Positions 1 through 10,997 of a stretch of DNA of 64,000 nt are shown in pieces. The DNA lies in contig NZ_BSTN01000007.1 in assembly GCF_030269545.1 (NCBI RefSeq), forward strand, positions 124,001 through 188,000, written 5' to 3'. The notes below the pieces were generated by a model. That model was not told the origin of the DNA. It saw only the letters and a list, made by a program, of their open reading frames with translations, and did not search any database. Origin of the DNA: Actinomadura sp. NBRC 104425 (GTDB lineage Bacteria; Actinomycetota; Actinomycetes; Streptosporangiales; Streptosporangiaceae). Every line of letters begins with the position of its first letter. The stretch's first letter is position 1. Made by a program: the position numbers and the translations under genes.

Positions 1-159
1 GAACCACCACAGCGACAGCCGGGTGAGGATCTTGCCCTTGTCGGGGATCGGGGTGGGCAGCACCACGTCGTAGACGCTCACCCGGTCGGAGGCGACCAGG
101 ATGAGGTCGTCGCCGTCGGCGTAGACGTCCCGGACCTTGCCGGAGTGGATCAGTTCCAT
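1..159 (-). CDS. purC: PurC, SAICAR synthetase (N-terminal part only)
   Basis: The 53 visible codons run from ATG at 159 to the window edge, so the C-terminus is missing. The start reads [13 protein letters not shown], then [18 protein letters not shown] and [12 protein letters not shown]. This is the conserved N-terminus of phosphoribosylaminoimidazole-succinocarboxamide synthase: the SGKVRDVY strand of the ATP-grasp-like fold, the ASDR(V/I)S.(Y/F)D motif and the KG..L..LS.WWF helix. The enzyme joins CAIR and aspartate in cytosolic purine synthesis. It is divergent from fadA, sharing the 160-384 intergenic region. Identification rests on family recall of these motifs. Confidence 0.93.
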   Translation of the reverse strand, partial: MELIHSGKVRDVYADGDDLILVASDRVSVYDVVLPTPIPDKGKILTRLSLWWF

Positions 160-267
160 GGTGTTCCTCTGCCCTCGCGCTTCCTTCGGACCGGCGGCCA
201 CCAGGGCAATCTACTCGCCGTGCCCGGCCGGCTCCCGTCCAGGGGCGGCACGGCCCGGCGTCAGTGG

Positions 268-306
268 TTACTGACGAGTAAGATGGGCATTGTTACCCGC
301 GAGTAG
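268..306. promoter_or_regulatory. Two tandem operator-like palindromes before fadA
   Basis: TTACTGACGAGTAA (268-281) is a perfect 5-4-5 inverted repeat. TTACCCGCGAGTAG (293-306) is a second copy with one mismatched pair. Their centres are 25 bp apart. A TAAGAT hexamer at 279-284 resembles a -10 box and overlaps the first palindrome, so a bound protein could block initiation. A TetR-type regulator of beta-oxidation is the natural guess, but no regulator gene is adjacent. Confidence 0.5.
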
Positions 307-330
307 CCGGGGCCGCCTCCGGCCCGGCGC

Positions 331-370
331 CGTGCCATTCGTGCCCATACGTGCCCATACGTGCCCATTC
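331..370 (+). repeat. 10-bp tandem repeat in the fadA leader
   Basis: GTGCCCATAC occurs at 341 and 351, GTGCCCATTC at 361, and a degraded copy CGTGCCATTC at 331. Each full unit carries a GTG. Because the period is 10, successive GTGs fall in different frames. Only the one at 361 is in frame with fadA, and it lacks the ribosome site that precedes 385. Confidence 0.7.
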
Positions 371-384
371 AAGGGAGGACGACC

Positions 385-1587
385 GTGCCCCGTACCGCAC
401 GCGACGTCGTATTCGTCGACGGCGTACGCACGCCGTTCGGCAAGGCGGGTCCCAAGGGCCTGTACGCCGAGACCCGCGCGGACGACCTGGTCGTCCGCGC
501 CATCCGCGAGCTGATGCGCCGCAACCCGTCGCTGCCGCCCGAACGGGTGGACGAGGTGGCGATCGCGGCGACCACCCAGACCGGCGACCAGGGCCTGACG
601 ATCGGCCGGGCCGCCGCCGTGCTGGCCGGGCTGCCCAAGAGCGTGCCCGGCTACGCGATCGACCGCATGTGCGCGGGCGCGATGACCGCGGTCACCACCA
701 CCGGCGCCGGCATCGCGTTCGGCGCCTACGACGTGGCGATCGCGGGCGGCGTGGAGCACATGGGCCGCCACCCCATGGGCGAGGGCGTGGACCCCAACCC
801 GCGGTTCCTCGCCGAACGGCTGGTCGATCCGTCCGCGCTGATCATGGGCGCGACGGCGGAGAACCTGCACGACCGCTTTCCGCAGATCACCAAGGAGCGG
901 GCCGACGCGTACGCGGTGCGCAGCCAGCAGAAGGTCGCCGCCGCCTACGCCGCCGGGAAGATCCAGCCCGACCTGGTGCCGACCGCCGTCCGCTCGGCCG
1001 AGAAGGGCTGGGGCCTGGCCACCGAGGACGAGCCGCCCCGCCCCGACACCACCATGGAGGGGCTGGCCAAGCTCAAGACGCCGTTCCGGGTGGCGGGCCG
1101 GGTCACGGCGGGCAACGCCGCCGGGCTCAACGACGGCGCCACCGCCTGCCTGCTGGCCGCCGAGGAGACGGCCCGCGAGCTCGGCCTCACGCCGCGCATG
1201 CGGCTGGTGGACTACGCCTTCGCCGGGGTGGAGCCGGAGGTCATGGGCGTCGGCCCGGTGCCGGCCACCGAGAAGCTGCTCGCCCGCAACTCGCTGACCA
1301 TGGACGACATCGGCCTCATCGAGATCAACGAGGCGTTCGCCGTCCAGGTGCTGGCCTTCCTGGACCACTTCAAGATCGCCGACGACGATCCGCGGGTGAA
1401 CCCGTGGGGCGGCGCCATCGCCCTCGGCCACCCGCTGGCCTCCTCCGGCGTGCGGCTGATGACCCAGCTGTCGCGGCTGTTCCAGGAGCGCACCGACGTC
1501 CGCTACGGCCTGACCACGATGTGCATCGGCATGGGCATGGGCGGCACCGTCCTGTGGGAGAACACGAACTGGGAGGGCGCCAAGTGA
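385..1587 (+). CDS. fadA: Acetyl-CoA acyltransferase (thiolase), FadA type
   Basis: 400 aa thiolase-family enzyme, the usual length. It cleaves 3-ketoacyl-CoA with CoA in the last step of beta-oxidation. The start MPRTARDVVFVDGVRTPFG is typical. The nucleophile Cys lies in DRMCAGAMTA (about residue 92), the His in INEAFAVQ and GGAIALGHPLASSG, and the second Cys in TTMCIGMGMGG near the C-terminus. I chose GTG 385 because AAGGGAGG sits 6-7 nt upstream; an in-frame GTG at 361 has no such site. The stop overlaps the fadB start (GTGA), indicating translational coupling and probably an alpha2-beta2 trifunctional complex with FadB. Confidence 0.93.
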   Translation: MPRTARDVVFVDGVRTPFGKAGPKGLYAETRADDLVVRAIRELMRRNPSLPPERVDEVAIAATTQTGDQGLTIGRAAAVLAGLPKSVPGYAIDRMCAGAMTAVTTTGAGIAFGAYDVAIAGGVEHMGRHPMGEGVDPNPRFLAERLVDPSALIMGATAENLHDRFPQITKERADAYAVRSQQKVAAAYAAGKIQPDLVPTAVRSAEKGWGLATEDEPPRPDTTMEGLAKLKTPFRVAGRVTAGNAAGLNDGATACLLAAEETARELGLTPRMRLVDYAFAGVEPEVMGVGPVPATEKLLARNSLTMDDIGLIEINEAFAVQVLAFLDHFKIADDDPRVNPWGGAIALGHPLASSGVRLMTQLSRLFQERTDVRYGLTTMCIGMGMGGTVLWENTNWEGAK

Positions 1588-3674
1588 GCGCGGACATCAC
1601 CGGCCTGTTCGACGGCGAGGTGGTCACGCACGCCCGCGTCCGCGACGTGACGCTGCCGTACGGGGCGGGCACGCTGGCACTGATCACCCTGGACAACGGG
1701 CACGACCACACCAAGCCCAACACCTTCGGACCGCGCGGCCTGCTGGAGCTGAACGAGGCCATCGACCAGGTGGCCGGGCGCGACGACATCGCCGCCGTCG
1801 GCGTGACCGGCAAGCCGTTCATCTTCGCGGTCGGCGCCGACCTCAAGGGCGTGCCGCTGATCAGGACCCGCGAGGACGCCCTGGCCATCGCCAAGCTGGG
1901 CCACGACGTGTTCCGCCGCCTCGGCGAGCTGCACGTGCCGACGTTCGCCTACGTCAACGGCGCGGCCATGGGCGGCGGCGTGGAGGTCGCGCTGCACTGC
2001 ACCTACCGGACGATCTCCTCCTCGGTCCCGGCGCTGTCGCTGCCGGAGGCGTTCCTCGGCCTGGTGCCCGGGTGGGGCGGCACCTACCTGCTGCCCAACC
2101 TGATCGGCGCCGAGAAGGCCATCAAGGTCATCATCGACCACCCGCTCGCGCAGAACCGGCAGCTCAAGGGCCCGCAGGCGTACGAGCTGGGCATCGCCGA
2201 CGCCATGTTCGACCCGGCCGACTTCCTGGAGGAGTCGCTGGCCTGGACCGCCCGCGTGCTCAACGGCGACGTCACCGTCGAGCGCGCGCCCGTCGACAAG
2301 GGCAAGGCGTGGGACGACGCCGTCGCCGCGGCCCGCTGGAACGTCGACGGCAAGCTGCACGGCGCCGCCCCGTCCTACGTGCGGGCGCTCGATCTGGTGG
2401 CCGCCGCCAAGGACCGCACCCGTGACGAGGGGTTCGCCGCCGAGGACGAGGCGCTGGCCGACCTCATCATGAGCGACGAGCTGCGCGCCGGGCTGTACGC
2501 GTTCGACCTCACCCAAAAGCGCGCCAAGCGGCCCGCCGGGGCGCCCGACAAGAGCCTGGCGCGGCCCGTCACCAAGGTCGGCGTGGTCGGCGCGGGCCTG
2601 ATGGCAAGCCAGCTGGCACTGCTGTTCGCCCGCCGCCTGGAGGTCCCGGTCGTCATGACCGACCTGGACCAGGAGCGGCTGGACAAGGGCGTCGGGCACG
2701 CCCACGCCGAGATCGACAAGCTGCTGGCCAAGGGCCGGGTCTCGGCCGACAAGGCGGCCCGGCTGAAGGCGCTGATCACCGGGTCGCTGTCCAAGGACGC
2801 GTTCGCGGGCGCCGACTTCGTCATCGAGGCCGTCTTCGAGGAGATGTCGGTCAAGCAGAAGGTGTTCGCCGAGGTCGAGGCCGTGGTCTCGGACGAGTGC
2901 GTGCTGGCCACCAACACCTCCTCGCTGTCGGTGACCGAGATGGCGTCCGGGCTGCGGCACCCCGAGCGGGTGGTGGGCTTCCACTTCTTCAACCCGGTCG
3001 CGGTGCTGCCGCTGCTGGAGATCGTCCGCGGGGCGAAGACCGACGACGCCGCGCTGGCCACCGCGTTCGCCGTCGGCAAGCAGCTGAAGAAGTCCTGCGT
3101 GCTGGTCAAGGACGCCCCCGCGTTCGTGGTCAACCGGATCCTGGTGCGGCTGCTCGCCGAGATCGTCAAGGCGGTCGACGAGGGGACGCCGATCGAGACG
3201 GCCGAGCGCGCCGCGGCCCCGCTGGGCCTGCCGATGCCGCCGTTCGTGCTGATGGGGCTGGTCGGACCGGCCATCGCGCTGCACGTCAACGAGACGCTGC
3301 ACGCGGCGTTCCCGGACCGGTTCCCGCTGTCGGCCAATCTCGCCGAGATGGTCGCGGCGGGCAAGACCGGCGTGTACCGGCCCGACCTCACCCTCGACCC
3401 CGAGGTGGTGGAGATCTTCTCCGGGGGCGACGCGCCGTCCACCGAGGAGCAGGTGCTGGCGCGGGCGCTGCGCGCCCTGGCCGAGGAGATCCGGATCATG
3501 CTGGACGAGGGCGTGGTCGCCGCGCCGCAGGACATCGACCTGTGCATGCTCCTCGGCGCGGGCTGGCCGTTCCACCTGGGCGGCATCACCCCGTACCTGG
3601 ACCGCACCGGCGTGTCCGAGGAGGTGAACGGCGCCCGCTTCCTGGAGCCGGGCGTCGCCTCCCTCCCCCGCTGA
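1584..3674 (+). CDS. fadB: Fatty oxidation complex alpha subunit (enoyl-CoA hydratase / 3-hydroxyacyl-CoA dehydrogenase)
   Basis: 696 aa multifunctional protein. The N-terminal about 300 residues are a crotonase domain: the oxyanion-hole stretches GKPFIFAVGADLKG and NGAAMGGGVEVALHC, then LSLPEAFLGLVPGWGGT with the catalytic Glu. From about residue 330 an NAD-binding 3HCDH domain follows (VGVVGAGLMASQLALLFA), with ATNTSSLSVTEMA and GFHFFNPVAVLPLLEIV carrying the catalytic His, then the C-terminal dimerisation domain. It hydrates enoyl-CoA and oxidises 3-hydroxyacyl-CoA for FadA. GTG 1584 overlaps the fadA stop and has GGGAGGG upstream. A strong hairpin follows the stop, so fadA-fadB looks bicistronic. 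Confidence 0.94.
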   Translation: MSADITGLFDGEVVTHARVRDVTLPYGAGTLALITLDNGHDHTKPNTFGPRGLLELNEAIDQVAGRDDIAAVGVTGKPFIFAVGADLKGVPLIRTREDALAIAKLGHDVFRRLGELHVPTFAYVNGAAMGGGVEVALHCTYRTISSSVPALSLPEAFLGLVPGWGGTYLLPNLIGAEKAIKVIIDHPLAQNRQLKGPQAYELGIADAMFDPADFLEESLAWTARVLNGDVTVERAPVDKGKAWDDAVAAARWNVDGKLHGAAPSYVRALDLVAAAKDRTRDEGFAAEDEALADLIMSDELRAGLYAFDLTQKRAKRPAGAPDKSLARPVTKVGVVGAGLMASQLALLFARRLEVPVVMTDLDQERLDKGVGHAHAEIDKLLAKGRVSADKAARLKALITGSLSKDAFAGADFVIEAVFEEMSVKQKVFAEVEAVVSDECVLATNTSSLSVTEMASGLRHPERVVGFHFFNPVAVLPLLEIVRGAKTDDAALATAFAVGKQLKKSCVLVKDAPAFVVNRILVRLLAEIVKAVDEGTPIETAERAAAPLGLPMPPFVLMGLVGPAIALHVNETLHAAFPDRFPLSANLAEMVAAGKTGVYRPDLTLDPEVVEIFSGGDAPSTEEQVLARALRALAEEIRIMLDEGVVAAPQDIDLCMLLGAGWPFHLGGITPYLDRTGVSEEVNGARFLEPGVASLPR

Positions 3675-3685
3675 GCGGGTCCGCA

Positions 3686-3723
3686 CCGCGCGGGAAGACG
3701 GCTCGGGGCGTCTTCCCGCGCGG
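3686..3723 (+). terminator. Terminator after fadB
   Basis: A perfect 15-bp GC-rich stem, CCGCGCGGGAAGACG (3686-3700) with its complement at 3709-3723 and an 8-nt loop, starts 12 nt after the fadB stop. There is no long T run, as is common for actinobacterial terminators. Confidence 0.75.
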
Positions 3724-3802
3724 CCCGCCTCGACCTGACCTGACCGACACGTGACCCTGGTCACTGTGTCTTTTCACACGGCGCATGGGCACAATGGCCC
3801 GC

Positions 3803-5149
<1,347 letters not shown>

Positions 5150-5324
5150 GCCGTCCCGAGCCGCCCGCCCGCGCGGCGCGGGGCGACCGTGCCGGGTATG
5201 CGGCCGTCCCGCGCCGGCGAAACGCGCGGCGCCCCCGGCCGCGCGGCCGGAAACCGCGGCCGGATGCGGAAAACCGCGCACGAAACCCGTGACGGCGCCG
5301 TGACACCGGCGCTACGGTGCGCCT

Positions 5325-5690
5325 GTGACCGGCGGTCCAGAACTGTACGGATTCCCCCCGCCCGCCGCGCTGCCCGACCTGAGGTGGCTCGGCCCGGACT
5401 ACGTCTCCGTGCTCGTGCACGACCTGACCCGGGGCCTCCTGCGGCAGGACGCGGGGACGCGCGTGATGGGCGTCCGCTGCGACGGCGCACCCGAACTCAA
5501 GGCCGCGGTCGACTCCGCCGGGGTCATCCGCGCACACGAGGCCTGCTTCCCCCTCCAGGTGTTCTTGCAGGACGGCACGGGACGACCATGGCGGCTGCGC
5601 GGGCAGTGGACCTACCGCGGCCGCGGCCTCGGCACGCCCGGCGCCTCCGTCACCCACTCCTGGCGGCTGCTGTCGGCCGACGGCGTCTGA
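5325..5690 (+). CDS. Small conserved-looking protein of unknown function
   Basis: 121 aa from GTG 5325, a soluble protein without signal or membrane segment. I do not recognise the family. Codon third positions are strongly G/C, typical of real genes here. TACGGT six bases before the GTG fits an actinobacterial -10 (TAnnnT) and suggests a leaderless mRNA, which supports the start. Sequence highlights are DYVSVLVHDLTRGLL, VMGVRCDGAPELKA and a C-terminal RGQWTYRGRGLGTPG. It is isolated between fprA and a convergent secreted-protein gene. Confidence 0.65.
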   Translation: MTGGPELYGFPPPAALPDLRWLGPDYVSVLVHDLTRGLLRQDAGTRVMGVRCDGAPELKAAVDSAGVIRAHEACFPLQVFLQDGTGRPWRLRGQWTYRGRGLGTPGASVTHSWRLLSADGV

Positions 5691-5738
5691 CCCGGCGGCC
5701 CAGCGGCCCGGCAGGGCGCAGGCCGGCCTGCCGCGCGG

Positions 5739-6797
5739 TCACGGCAGGAGCCCGGCCGTGCGGGAGTCCGCCGTGGAGGTGACGGAGATCGTCCGGCCCT
5801 GGACGTTCCGGCAGTTCACGGTGGTGGTGTTCGCCGCGGGCCCGGGCCGGTCGTTGTCCGGCAGGCCGCCGAAGCCGTAGCGCCCCCAGTCGAAGTCACG
5901 CCAGACACGGTCGGCCCAGTCGTCGCCCCAGTCCGCGCCGGAGGGGGCGCCGAGTGACAGCGGCGCGCCCGCGAACCGCGCCCTGCCGACGGCGGGCATC
6001 AGGGTGGCCAGCAGCGTGCCGGGGTCGGCGGCCGCCGCGCCCCGGGCCGGCGCGGGCCGGACGTCCATCGCGACGGACGGCGCGGCGCCGTCCACGGTGC
6101 ACGGCTGCGCGGTGTCGCCGGCGACCTGCAGGGCGCCGTTCGGCACCGCGTGGGCCGCCCGCCCGTGTCCGACCACCCCGGTGTTCACCAGCGAGACCTG
6201 CGCGCTCCGCCGGACCGTGATCGCCCTGGTGACGCGGGCGTTGCGGGTGGTCAGCCGCAGGTCGCGCAGCTCGATGCGCAGTTGGTCCACGGCCTGCGGC
6301 GCGGTCGCGCGCCGCAGCCCGGCGGCGGATCCGAGGCCGTCGAGCAGGCCGCCGAGGACGCCGGAGATGTCGATCTGCGGTTCGGCGAGCGGCGCGCTCT
6401 GCGCGCTCTGCGCGTTCTGCCCGGACGGCCCGCCGCCGACGTGGAAGAAGGAGGAGACCGGCGCCCGGCCCGTGTAGGCGATCGTGGCGTTGCGTCCGTT
6501 GACCCTGGTGCTCCTGGTGATCGTCGGCAGCACGGACTGCGTGCCGTACGGCCGGGTCAGCGTGTAGGTGCAGCCCCGGGAGAGGGTGATGTCGCCGCCC
6601 GCGCGGATCGCGCGCACCAGCGCGGCCGCGTCGCCCTTGCCGCCGCGGCATCCGACCGCGGCCGCCTGCGCCTCCCCCGGCGCCGCATCGGCTGCCGCCG
6701 GGGGCGCCGCCGCGACCGCCAGTCCCGCCGCCAGGACGGGGACCGCCACCCGTACCGTGCCGGCCGACCGGCCGGCGCCTGTTGTCCGCACGCTCAT
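5739..6797 (-). CDS. Secreted protein, possibly beta-helix/adhesin-like
   Basis: 352 aa from ATG 6797, where AAAGGG lies 7 nt upstream; an in-frame ATG at 6827 lacks a site. A Sec signal is clear: basic MSVRTTGAGRSAGTVR, a hydrophobic VAVPVLAAGLAVAA core, then AAADAAPG. The mature part starts GCRGGKGDAAALVRAIRAGGDITLSRGCTYTLTRPYG followed by VNGRNATIAYTG. That resembles the opening of right-handed parallel beta-helix proteins, where a coil of turns presents Asn/Gly ladders. Later stretches IELRDLRLTTRNARVTRAITVRRSAQVSLVNTGVVG fit repeated beta turns. No catalytic residues could be assigned, so a structural or surface role is as likely as a lyase. Confidence 0.75.
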   Translation of the reverse strand: MSVRTTGAGRSAGTVRVAVPVLAAGLAVAAAPPAAADAAPGEAQAAAVGCRGGKGDAAALVRAIRAGGDITLSRGCTYTLTRPYGTQSVLPTITRSTRVNGRNATIAYTGRAPVSSFFHVGGGPSGQNAQSAQSAPLAEPQIDISGVLGGLLDGLGSAAGLRRATAPQAVDQLRIELRDLRLTTRNARVTRAITVRRSAQVSLVNTGVVGHGRAAHAVPNGALQVAGDTAQPCTVDGAAPSVAMDVRPAPARGAAAADPGTLLATLMPAVGRARFAGAPLSLGAPSGADWGDDWADRVWRDFDWGRYGFGGLPDNDRPGPAANTTTVNCRNVQGRTISVTSTADSRTAGLLP

Positions 6798-7101
6798 GTC
6801 CAGCCCTTTCTGTCGCGTCGGGCTCAAGATCGGCCCAGTTGATTACTCACCGAACCTGATCAATTACAAACCGGCGCCCCCGAAGATGCCGATCATGAAC
6901 CGGACGCCACGGGACATGGAGGTCATCACGAACCCATGGCCCCAAAAAGCGGTTATTACCTACGGACCGTGTTGCAGCGACTCCAACGGGTAGTTGCGGT
7001 GGTGAAGGTACGCAACGGATCGTCACCAGATGGTCCAGCAGCGACTACCGAGCCGTGCGGCGGCACAGCCGCAGCGCGGCGAAGGGAAAGAGAGGATTCT
7101 C
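6798..7101. other. Intergenic region between divergent secreted-protein genes
   Basis: About 300 bp with no credible gene. It is unusually AT-richer near 6838-6870 (GATTACTCACCGAACCTGAT), which probably holds the promoter of the leftward gene. The rightward gene has a purine-rich leader GAAGGGAAAGAGAGG directly before its start. Confidence 0.6.
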
Positions 7102-7560
<459 letters not shown>

Positions 7561-7664
7561 TAGCCGCGCGTTTCCACAGGTTCACGTTCCTGAGGTGGTC
7601 CCGTCCGCGCCCACGCGGGCGGGACCACCGCCCCGTTTACGGCCTCGCCCGGCCCATCCGACGT

Positions 7665-7937
7665 ATGCGAAAGCGAGTCGCCATGATGTCAATGCCGTTC
7701 CGCGTCACGGTCACCGCGGGCACCGTGCTCGGCGTGCTCATGGGCGCGCCGGCCCTCGCGCACGCCGACGCCAAGTACAAGGTCGTCTCCCAGAAGGCCA
7801 GCCGGCACGGGGCGTTCCTGCACATCCGCACGTCGCTGGTCGACGAGGAGCGGGGGCGCGTGCTGTTCAAGGACGTCTTCCTGAAGGCCGGCCCGAAGGG
7901 GGTCGTCAAGCGGGTGATCGTCAGCGCGGTGGACTGA
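7665..7937 (+). CDS. Small secreted protein with AGPKG motif
   Basis: About 90 aa, exported: MRKRVAMMSMPFRVTVTAG then a hydrophobic core VLGVLMGAPALAHADA with an AHA-DA cleavage site. The mature chain is only about 55 aa: KYKVVSQKASRHGAFLHIRTSL, then GRVLFKDVFLKAGPKGVVKRVIVSAVD. Start is uncertain. ATG 7665 gives a basic n-region, while ATG 7683 has GAAAG at better spacing. The KAGPKGV segment echoes both modules of the upstream Gly/Phe protein 100 bp away, so the two may be co-transcribed and act together. Family unknown. Confidence 0.68.
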   Translation: MRKRVAMMSMPFRVTVTAGTVLGVLMGAPALAHADAKYKVVSQKASRHGAFLHIRTSLVDEERGRVLFKDVFLKAGPKGVVKRVIVSAVD

Positions 7938-8034
7938 TGGCCGCGTCCTCGCCACGGGTCAGGCGGGCGCCGCCCCGGCGGCCGTCCGGCCGACGCTCGC
8001 GCGCACCGGGACCGCGCTTCGGATGACCGAGCGC

Positions 8035-8062
8035 GGCCCCGGGCATGCGCATGCCCGGGGCC
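8035..8062. terminator. Bidirectional terminator between secreted gene and dxs
   Basis: A perfect 28-bp palindrome, GGCCCCGGGCATGC followed immediately by its complement, lies between two convergent genes and can serve both. It is 25 bp beyond the dxs stop. Confidence 0.65.
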
Positions 8063-8086
8063 GGCCCGCGAATCGCTTGCGGCGGG

Positions 8087-10036
8087 TCACTCGGGGGACG
8101 CGAGGTCCGTGGGCTCCGTCTCGGGCTCGGCCGCGTGCGTCAGGGCGGTGACCGCCTCGGTGATCTGCCGGGCCAGGTCCTGCGGGGTGAGCCCGATGTC
8201 GGCCAGGATCTCGGCGCGCGCGGCATGGTCGAGGAACTCCTGCGGGATGCCGAAGGTGCGCACCGGCACGTCGTTGCCCGCGTCGCGCAGCAGCCGCGCC
8301 ACCGCGTCGCCGACGGCGCCGGTGCGGCCGTTGTCCTCCACCACGGCCACCATGCGGTGCTGCGCGGCCAGGTCGACCAGCGCCTCGTCCAGCGGCTTGA
8401 CCCAGCGCGGGTCGACGACGGTGACGCCGATGCCCTGCGCGGCCAGCCGTTCGGCGACGCCCACGCCGAGCCCCGCCATCGACCCGGTGGCGACCACCAG
8501 CACGCGAGTGCCGTTGGCGCCGTCGTGGCGGGCCAGCACGTCCATGCCGCCGACGGTGTCGACGGCCTCGATGTCGTCGGCGACCGAGCCCTTGGGGTAG
8601 CGGATCGCGGTCGGGCCGTCGTCGACCGCCACGCACTCGCGCAGCAGCTCGCGCAGGCGGGCGCCGTCGCGCGGCACCGCGATGCGCAGGCCCGGCACCA
8701 GCGACAGGATGGACAGGTCCCACATGCCGTTGTGGCTGGCGCCGTCGTCGCCGGTCACGCCGGCGCGGTCGAGCGCGAACGTCACCGGCAGCCGGTGCAG
8801 CGCGACGTCCATGAGGACCTGGTCGAACGCCCGGTTGAGGAACGTGGCGTACACGGCCACCACCGGGTGCAGGCCGCCCAGCGCCAGCCCGGCGGCCGAG
8901 GTGACCGCGTGCTGCTCGGCGATGCCGACGTCGTAGATGCGGTCGGGGTAGGCCTCGGCGAACGGCGCCAGCCCCACCGGGTGCAGCATGGCGGCGGTGA
9001 TGCCGACCACGTCGGGGCGCTCGGCCCCGATGGCCACCATCTCCTCGCCGAACACCTTCGTCCAGCTCGGGCCGCTCTTCTTGGCGACCGGCCGCCCGGT
9101 GGCCGGGTCGAACGACCCGGCGCCGTGCATGCAGTCCTCTTCGTGGTTCTCGGCGGGCGCGTAGCCCCGGCCCTTGCGGGTGATGCAGTGCACGATCACG
9201 GGGGCGCCGAACCGGCGGGCGCGGCGCAGCGCGCGCTCGACCGCCTCGATGTCGTGGCCGTCGATCGGCCCGACGTACTTGATGCCCAGGTCCTCGAACA
9301 TCGCCTGCGGCTGCAGGACGTCCTTGAGGCCCTTCTTGATGCCGTGCAGGGCCTCGTAGGCCACGCCGCCGACCACCGGCGCCTTCGGCACCGTCTTCTT
9401 GATCAGGTCGAGCGCGTTCTCGTAGCCCTGGGTGACCCGCAGCTCGGCCAGGTGGCTGGCCAGCCCGCCGATGGTCGGCGAGTAGGAGCGGCCGTTGTCG
9501 TTGACCACGATGATGACGGGCCGGTCCCGGCCCGCCGCGATGTTGTTCAGCGCCTCCCAGCACATGCCGCCGGTGAGGGCGCCGTCGCCGACCACCGCCA
9601 CCACCGCGCGGTCGGTCTCGCCGCGCAGCCGGAACGCCTTGGCCAGCCCGTCGGCGTACGACAGGGCGGTGGAGGCGTGCGAGTTCTCGATGATGTCGTG
9701 CTCGGACTCGGCCTGGCTGGGGTATCCCGACAGGCCGCCGCGCTGCCGCAGCCTGCTGAAGTCGCGCCGGCCGGTCAGCAGCTTGTGCACGTAGGCCTGG
9801 TGGCCGGTGTCGAAAAGGATCTTGTCGTGCGGCGACTCGAAGACCCGGTGCAGCGCGATGGTCAGCTCCACCGCGCCGAGGTTGGGTCCGAGGTGGCCGC
9901 CGGTCTTGGACACCGCCTCGACCAGGAACTCCCGGATCTCGCTCGCGAGCCGGGGCAGCTGCGCGGCGTCCAGTCGCCTGAGCTCCGCCGGACCTGTGAT
10001 CGACTCCAGCAGGGTCACGCGCGTCAACTCCTCCAT
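8087..10036 (-). CDS. dxs: 1-deoxy-D-xylulose-5-phosphate synthase
   Basis: 649 aa thiamine-dependent enzyme. It condenses pyruvate and glyceraldehyde 3-phosphate, the entry step of the MEP isoprenoid pathway. Motifs: [17 protein letters not shown] with the TPP-site His, the thiamine motif [49 protein letters not shown] with the catalytic Glu, and [18 protein letters not shown]. Length is normal. ATG 10036 has GAGAGG 6 nt upstream; GTG 10018 ([10 protein letters not shown]) is an alternative. It is divergent from idi, which makes the next pathway isomer, so the 10037-10236 gap is probably a shared isoprenoid control region. Confidence 0.95.
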   Translation of the reverse strand: MEELTRVTLLESITGPAELRRLDAAQLPRLASEIREFLVEAVSKTGGHLGPNLGAVELTIALHRVFESPHDKILFDTGHQAYVHKLLTGRRDFSRLRQRGGLSGYPSQAESEHDIIENSHASTALSYADGLAKAFRLRGETDRAVVAVVGDGALTGGMCWEALNNIAAGRDRPVIIVVNDNGRSYSPTIGGLASHLAELRVTQGYENALDLIKKTVPKAPVVGGVAYEALHGIKKGLKDVLQPQAMFEDLGIKYVGPIDGHDIEAVERALRRARRFGAPVIVHCITRKGRGYAPAENHEEDCMHGAGSFDPATGRPVAKKSGPSWTKVFGEEMVAIGAERPDVVGITAAMLHPVGLAPFAEAYPDRIYDVGIAEQHAVTSAAGLALGGLHPVVAVYATFLNRAFDQVLMDVALHRLPVTFALDRAGVTGDDGASHNGMWDLSILSLVPGLRIAVPRDGARLRELLRECVAVDDGPTAIRYPKGSVADDIEAVDTVGGMDVLARHDGANGTRVLVVATGSMAGLGVGVAERLAAQGIGVTVVDPRWVKPLDEALVDLAAQHRMVAVVEDNGRTGAVGDAVARLLRDAGNDVPVRTFGIPQEFLDHAARAEILADIGLTPQDLARQITEAVTALTHAAEPETEPTDLASPE

Positions 10037-10236
10037 CGGGGGCCTCTCTGCCCCTGCTCGCCGGGCCCGTCCGAGTTTAGTGGCGCTTCATCCGCGCCGC
10101 GCCGGGGGCACGCCGCGCACACCGCACTGATATCGAATCTGCACCGAATCGCCACAGGCCGCCCCGTTTCGGGGCGGCGCGCCGGTGAGGAGGTACTCAT
10201 TCCTGGTCGCGGGCCCGGGGCTGTAGTAATGAGAGC

Positions 10237-10806
10237 ATGGTGGAGGAAATCGTGCTGCTCGACGAGGCCGATGAGGTCGCCGGCCGGGCCCCCAAGACGG
10301 CGAGCCATCATCGCCACACCCCGTATCACCTCGCCTTCTCCTGCTTCCTGGTCGATCCGCGCGGACGGGTGCTGATCACGCGGCGGGCGCTGGGCAAGCG
10401 GACCTTCCCGGGGGTGTGGACGGGCAGCTGCTGCGGGCATCCCGCACCGGGCGAGGGACTGCGCGAGGCGGTGCTGCGCCGCCTGGACACCGAGCTGGGC
10501 GTTTCGGCCGAGTCGGTCACGCCGGTGCTGCCCGCCTTCCGGTACCGCGCCACCGCGGCCGACGGCGTGGTGGAGAACGAGCGCTGCCCCGTGGTACGCG
10601 CGACGACGTCCGGGCAGGTCACGCCCAACCCCGACGAGGTCGAGACGGCCGAGTGGTGGACCTGGGACCGCTGCCTGGAGCTGGCCGAGCGGCCCGACTC
10701 CTCCCCCTGGTACCGATTGCAGATGGCCGAGCTGGCCCCGCTGGGCGCTCCCCTGGACTGGCCCGACGCCGGAACCGACAAGCTTCCTCCGGCATTGCGC
10801 TGGTGA
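10237..10806 (+). CDS. idi: Isopentenyl-diphosphate delta-isomerase, type 1
   Basis: 189 aa Nudix-fold enzyme interconverting IPP and DMAPP. Diagnostic motifs are HTPYHLAFSCFLVD, the catalytic Cys in FPGVWTGSCCGHP (about residue 67), the Nudix-like GEGLREAVLRRLDTELGV, and VVENERCPVV with the second catalytic Glu. Length fits bacterial type 1 IDI. AGTAAT ends only 6 nt before ATG 10237, so a leaderless transcript is possible. Together with the divergent dxs it supplies isoprenoid precursors. Confidence 0.95.
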   Translation: MVEEIVLLDEADEVAGRAPKTASHHRHTPYHLAFSCFLVDPRGRVLITRRALGKRTFPGVWTGSCCGHPAPGEGLREAVLRRLDTELGVSAESVTPVLPAFRYRATAADGVVENERCPVVRATTSGQVTPNPDEVETAEWWTWDRCLELAERPDSSPWYRLQMAELAPLGAPLDWPDAGTDKLPPALRW

Positions 10807-10814
10807 CCGTCCGG

Positions 10815-10865
10815 CCGCGGCGCCCCGGCGCGCCCCGGTCATCCGGTGCGCGCGGGGCGCCGCGG
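10815..10865 (+). terminator. Terminator after idi
   Basis: CCGCGGCGCCCC (10815-10826) pairs perfectly with GGGGCGCCGCGG (10854-10865). The inner GCGCG/CGCGC bases can extend the stem. It begins 9 nt after the idi stop. Confidence 0.7.
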
Positions 10866-10997
10866 CATGTCCGGGGCCGCGCCGCCGGGCGCCCGCCGCG
10901 CACCCGATAACCGGGAGATCACTTTTCGGTCGCGCCTGTTGACCCGTCCCGCAACTTGAACGGACGCTTGGTTGTGGCGTAACCGAAGGGACGAACG

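Noticed and set aside
8045..10375. 776-codon plus-strand frame across dxs
   Set aside because: Shadow of dxs, rich in His/Asp/Val as expected from the opposite frame.
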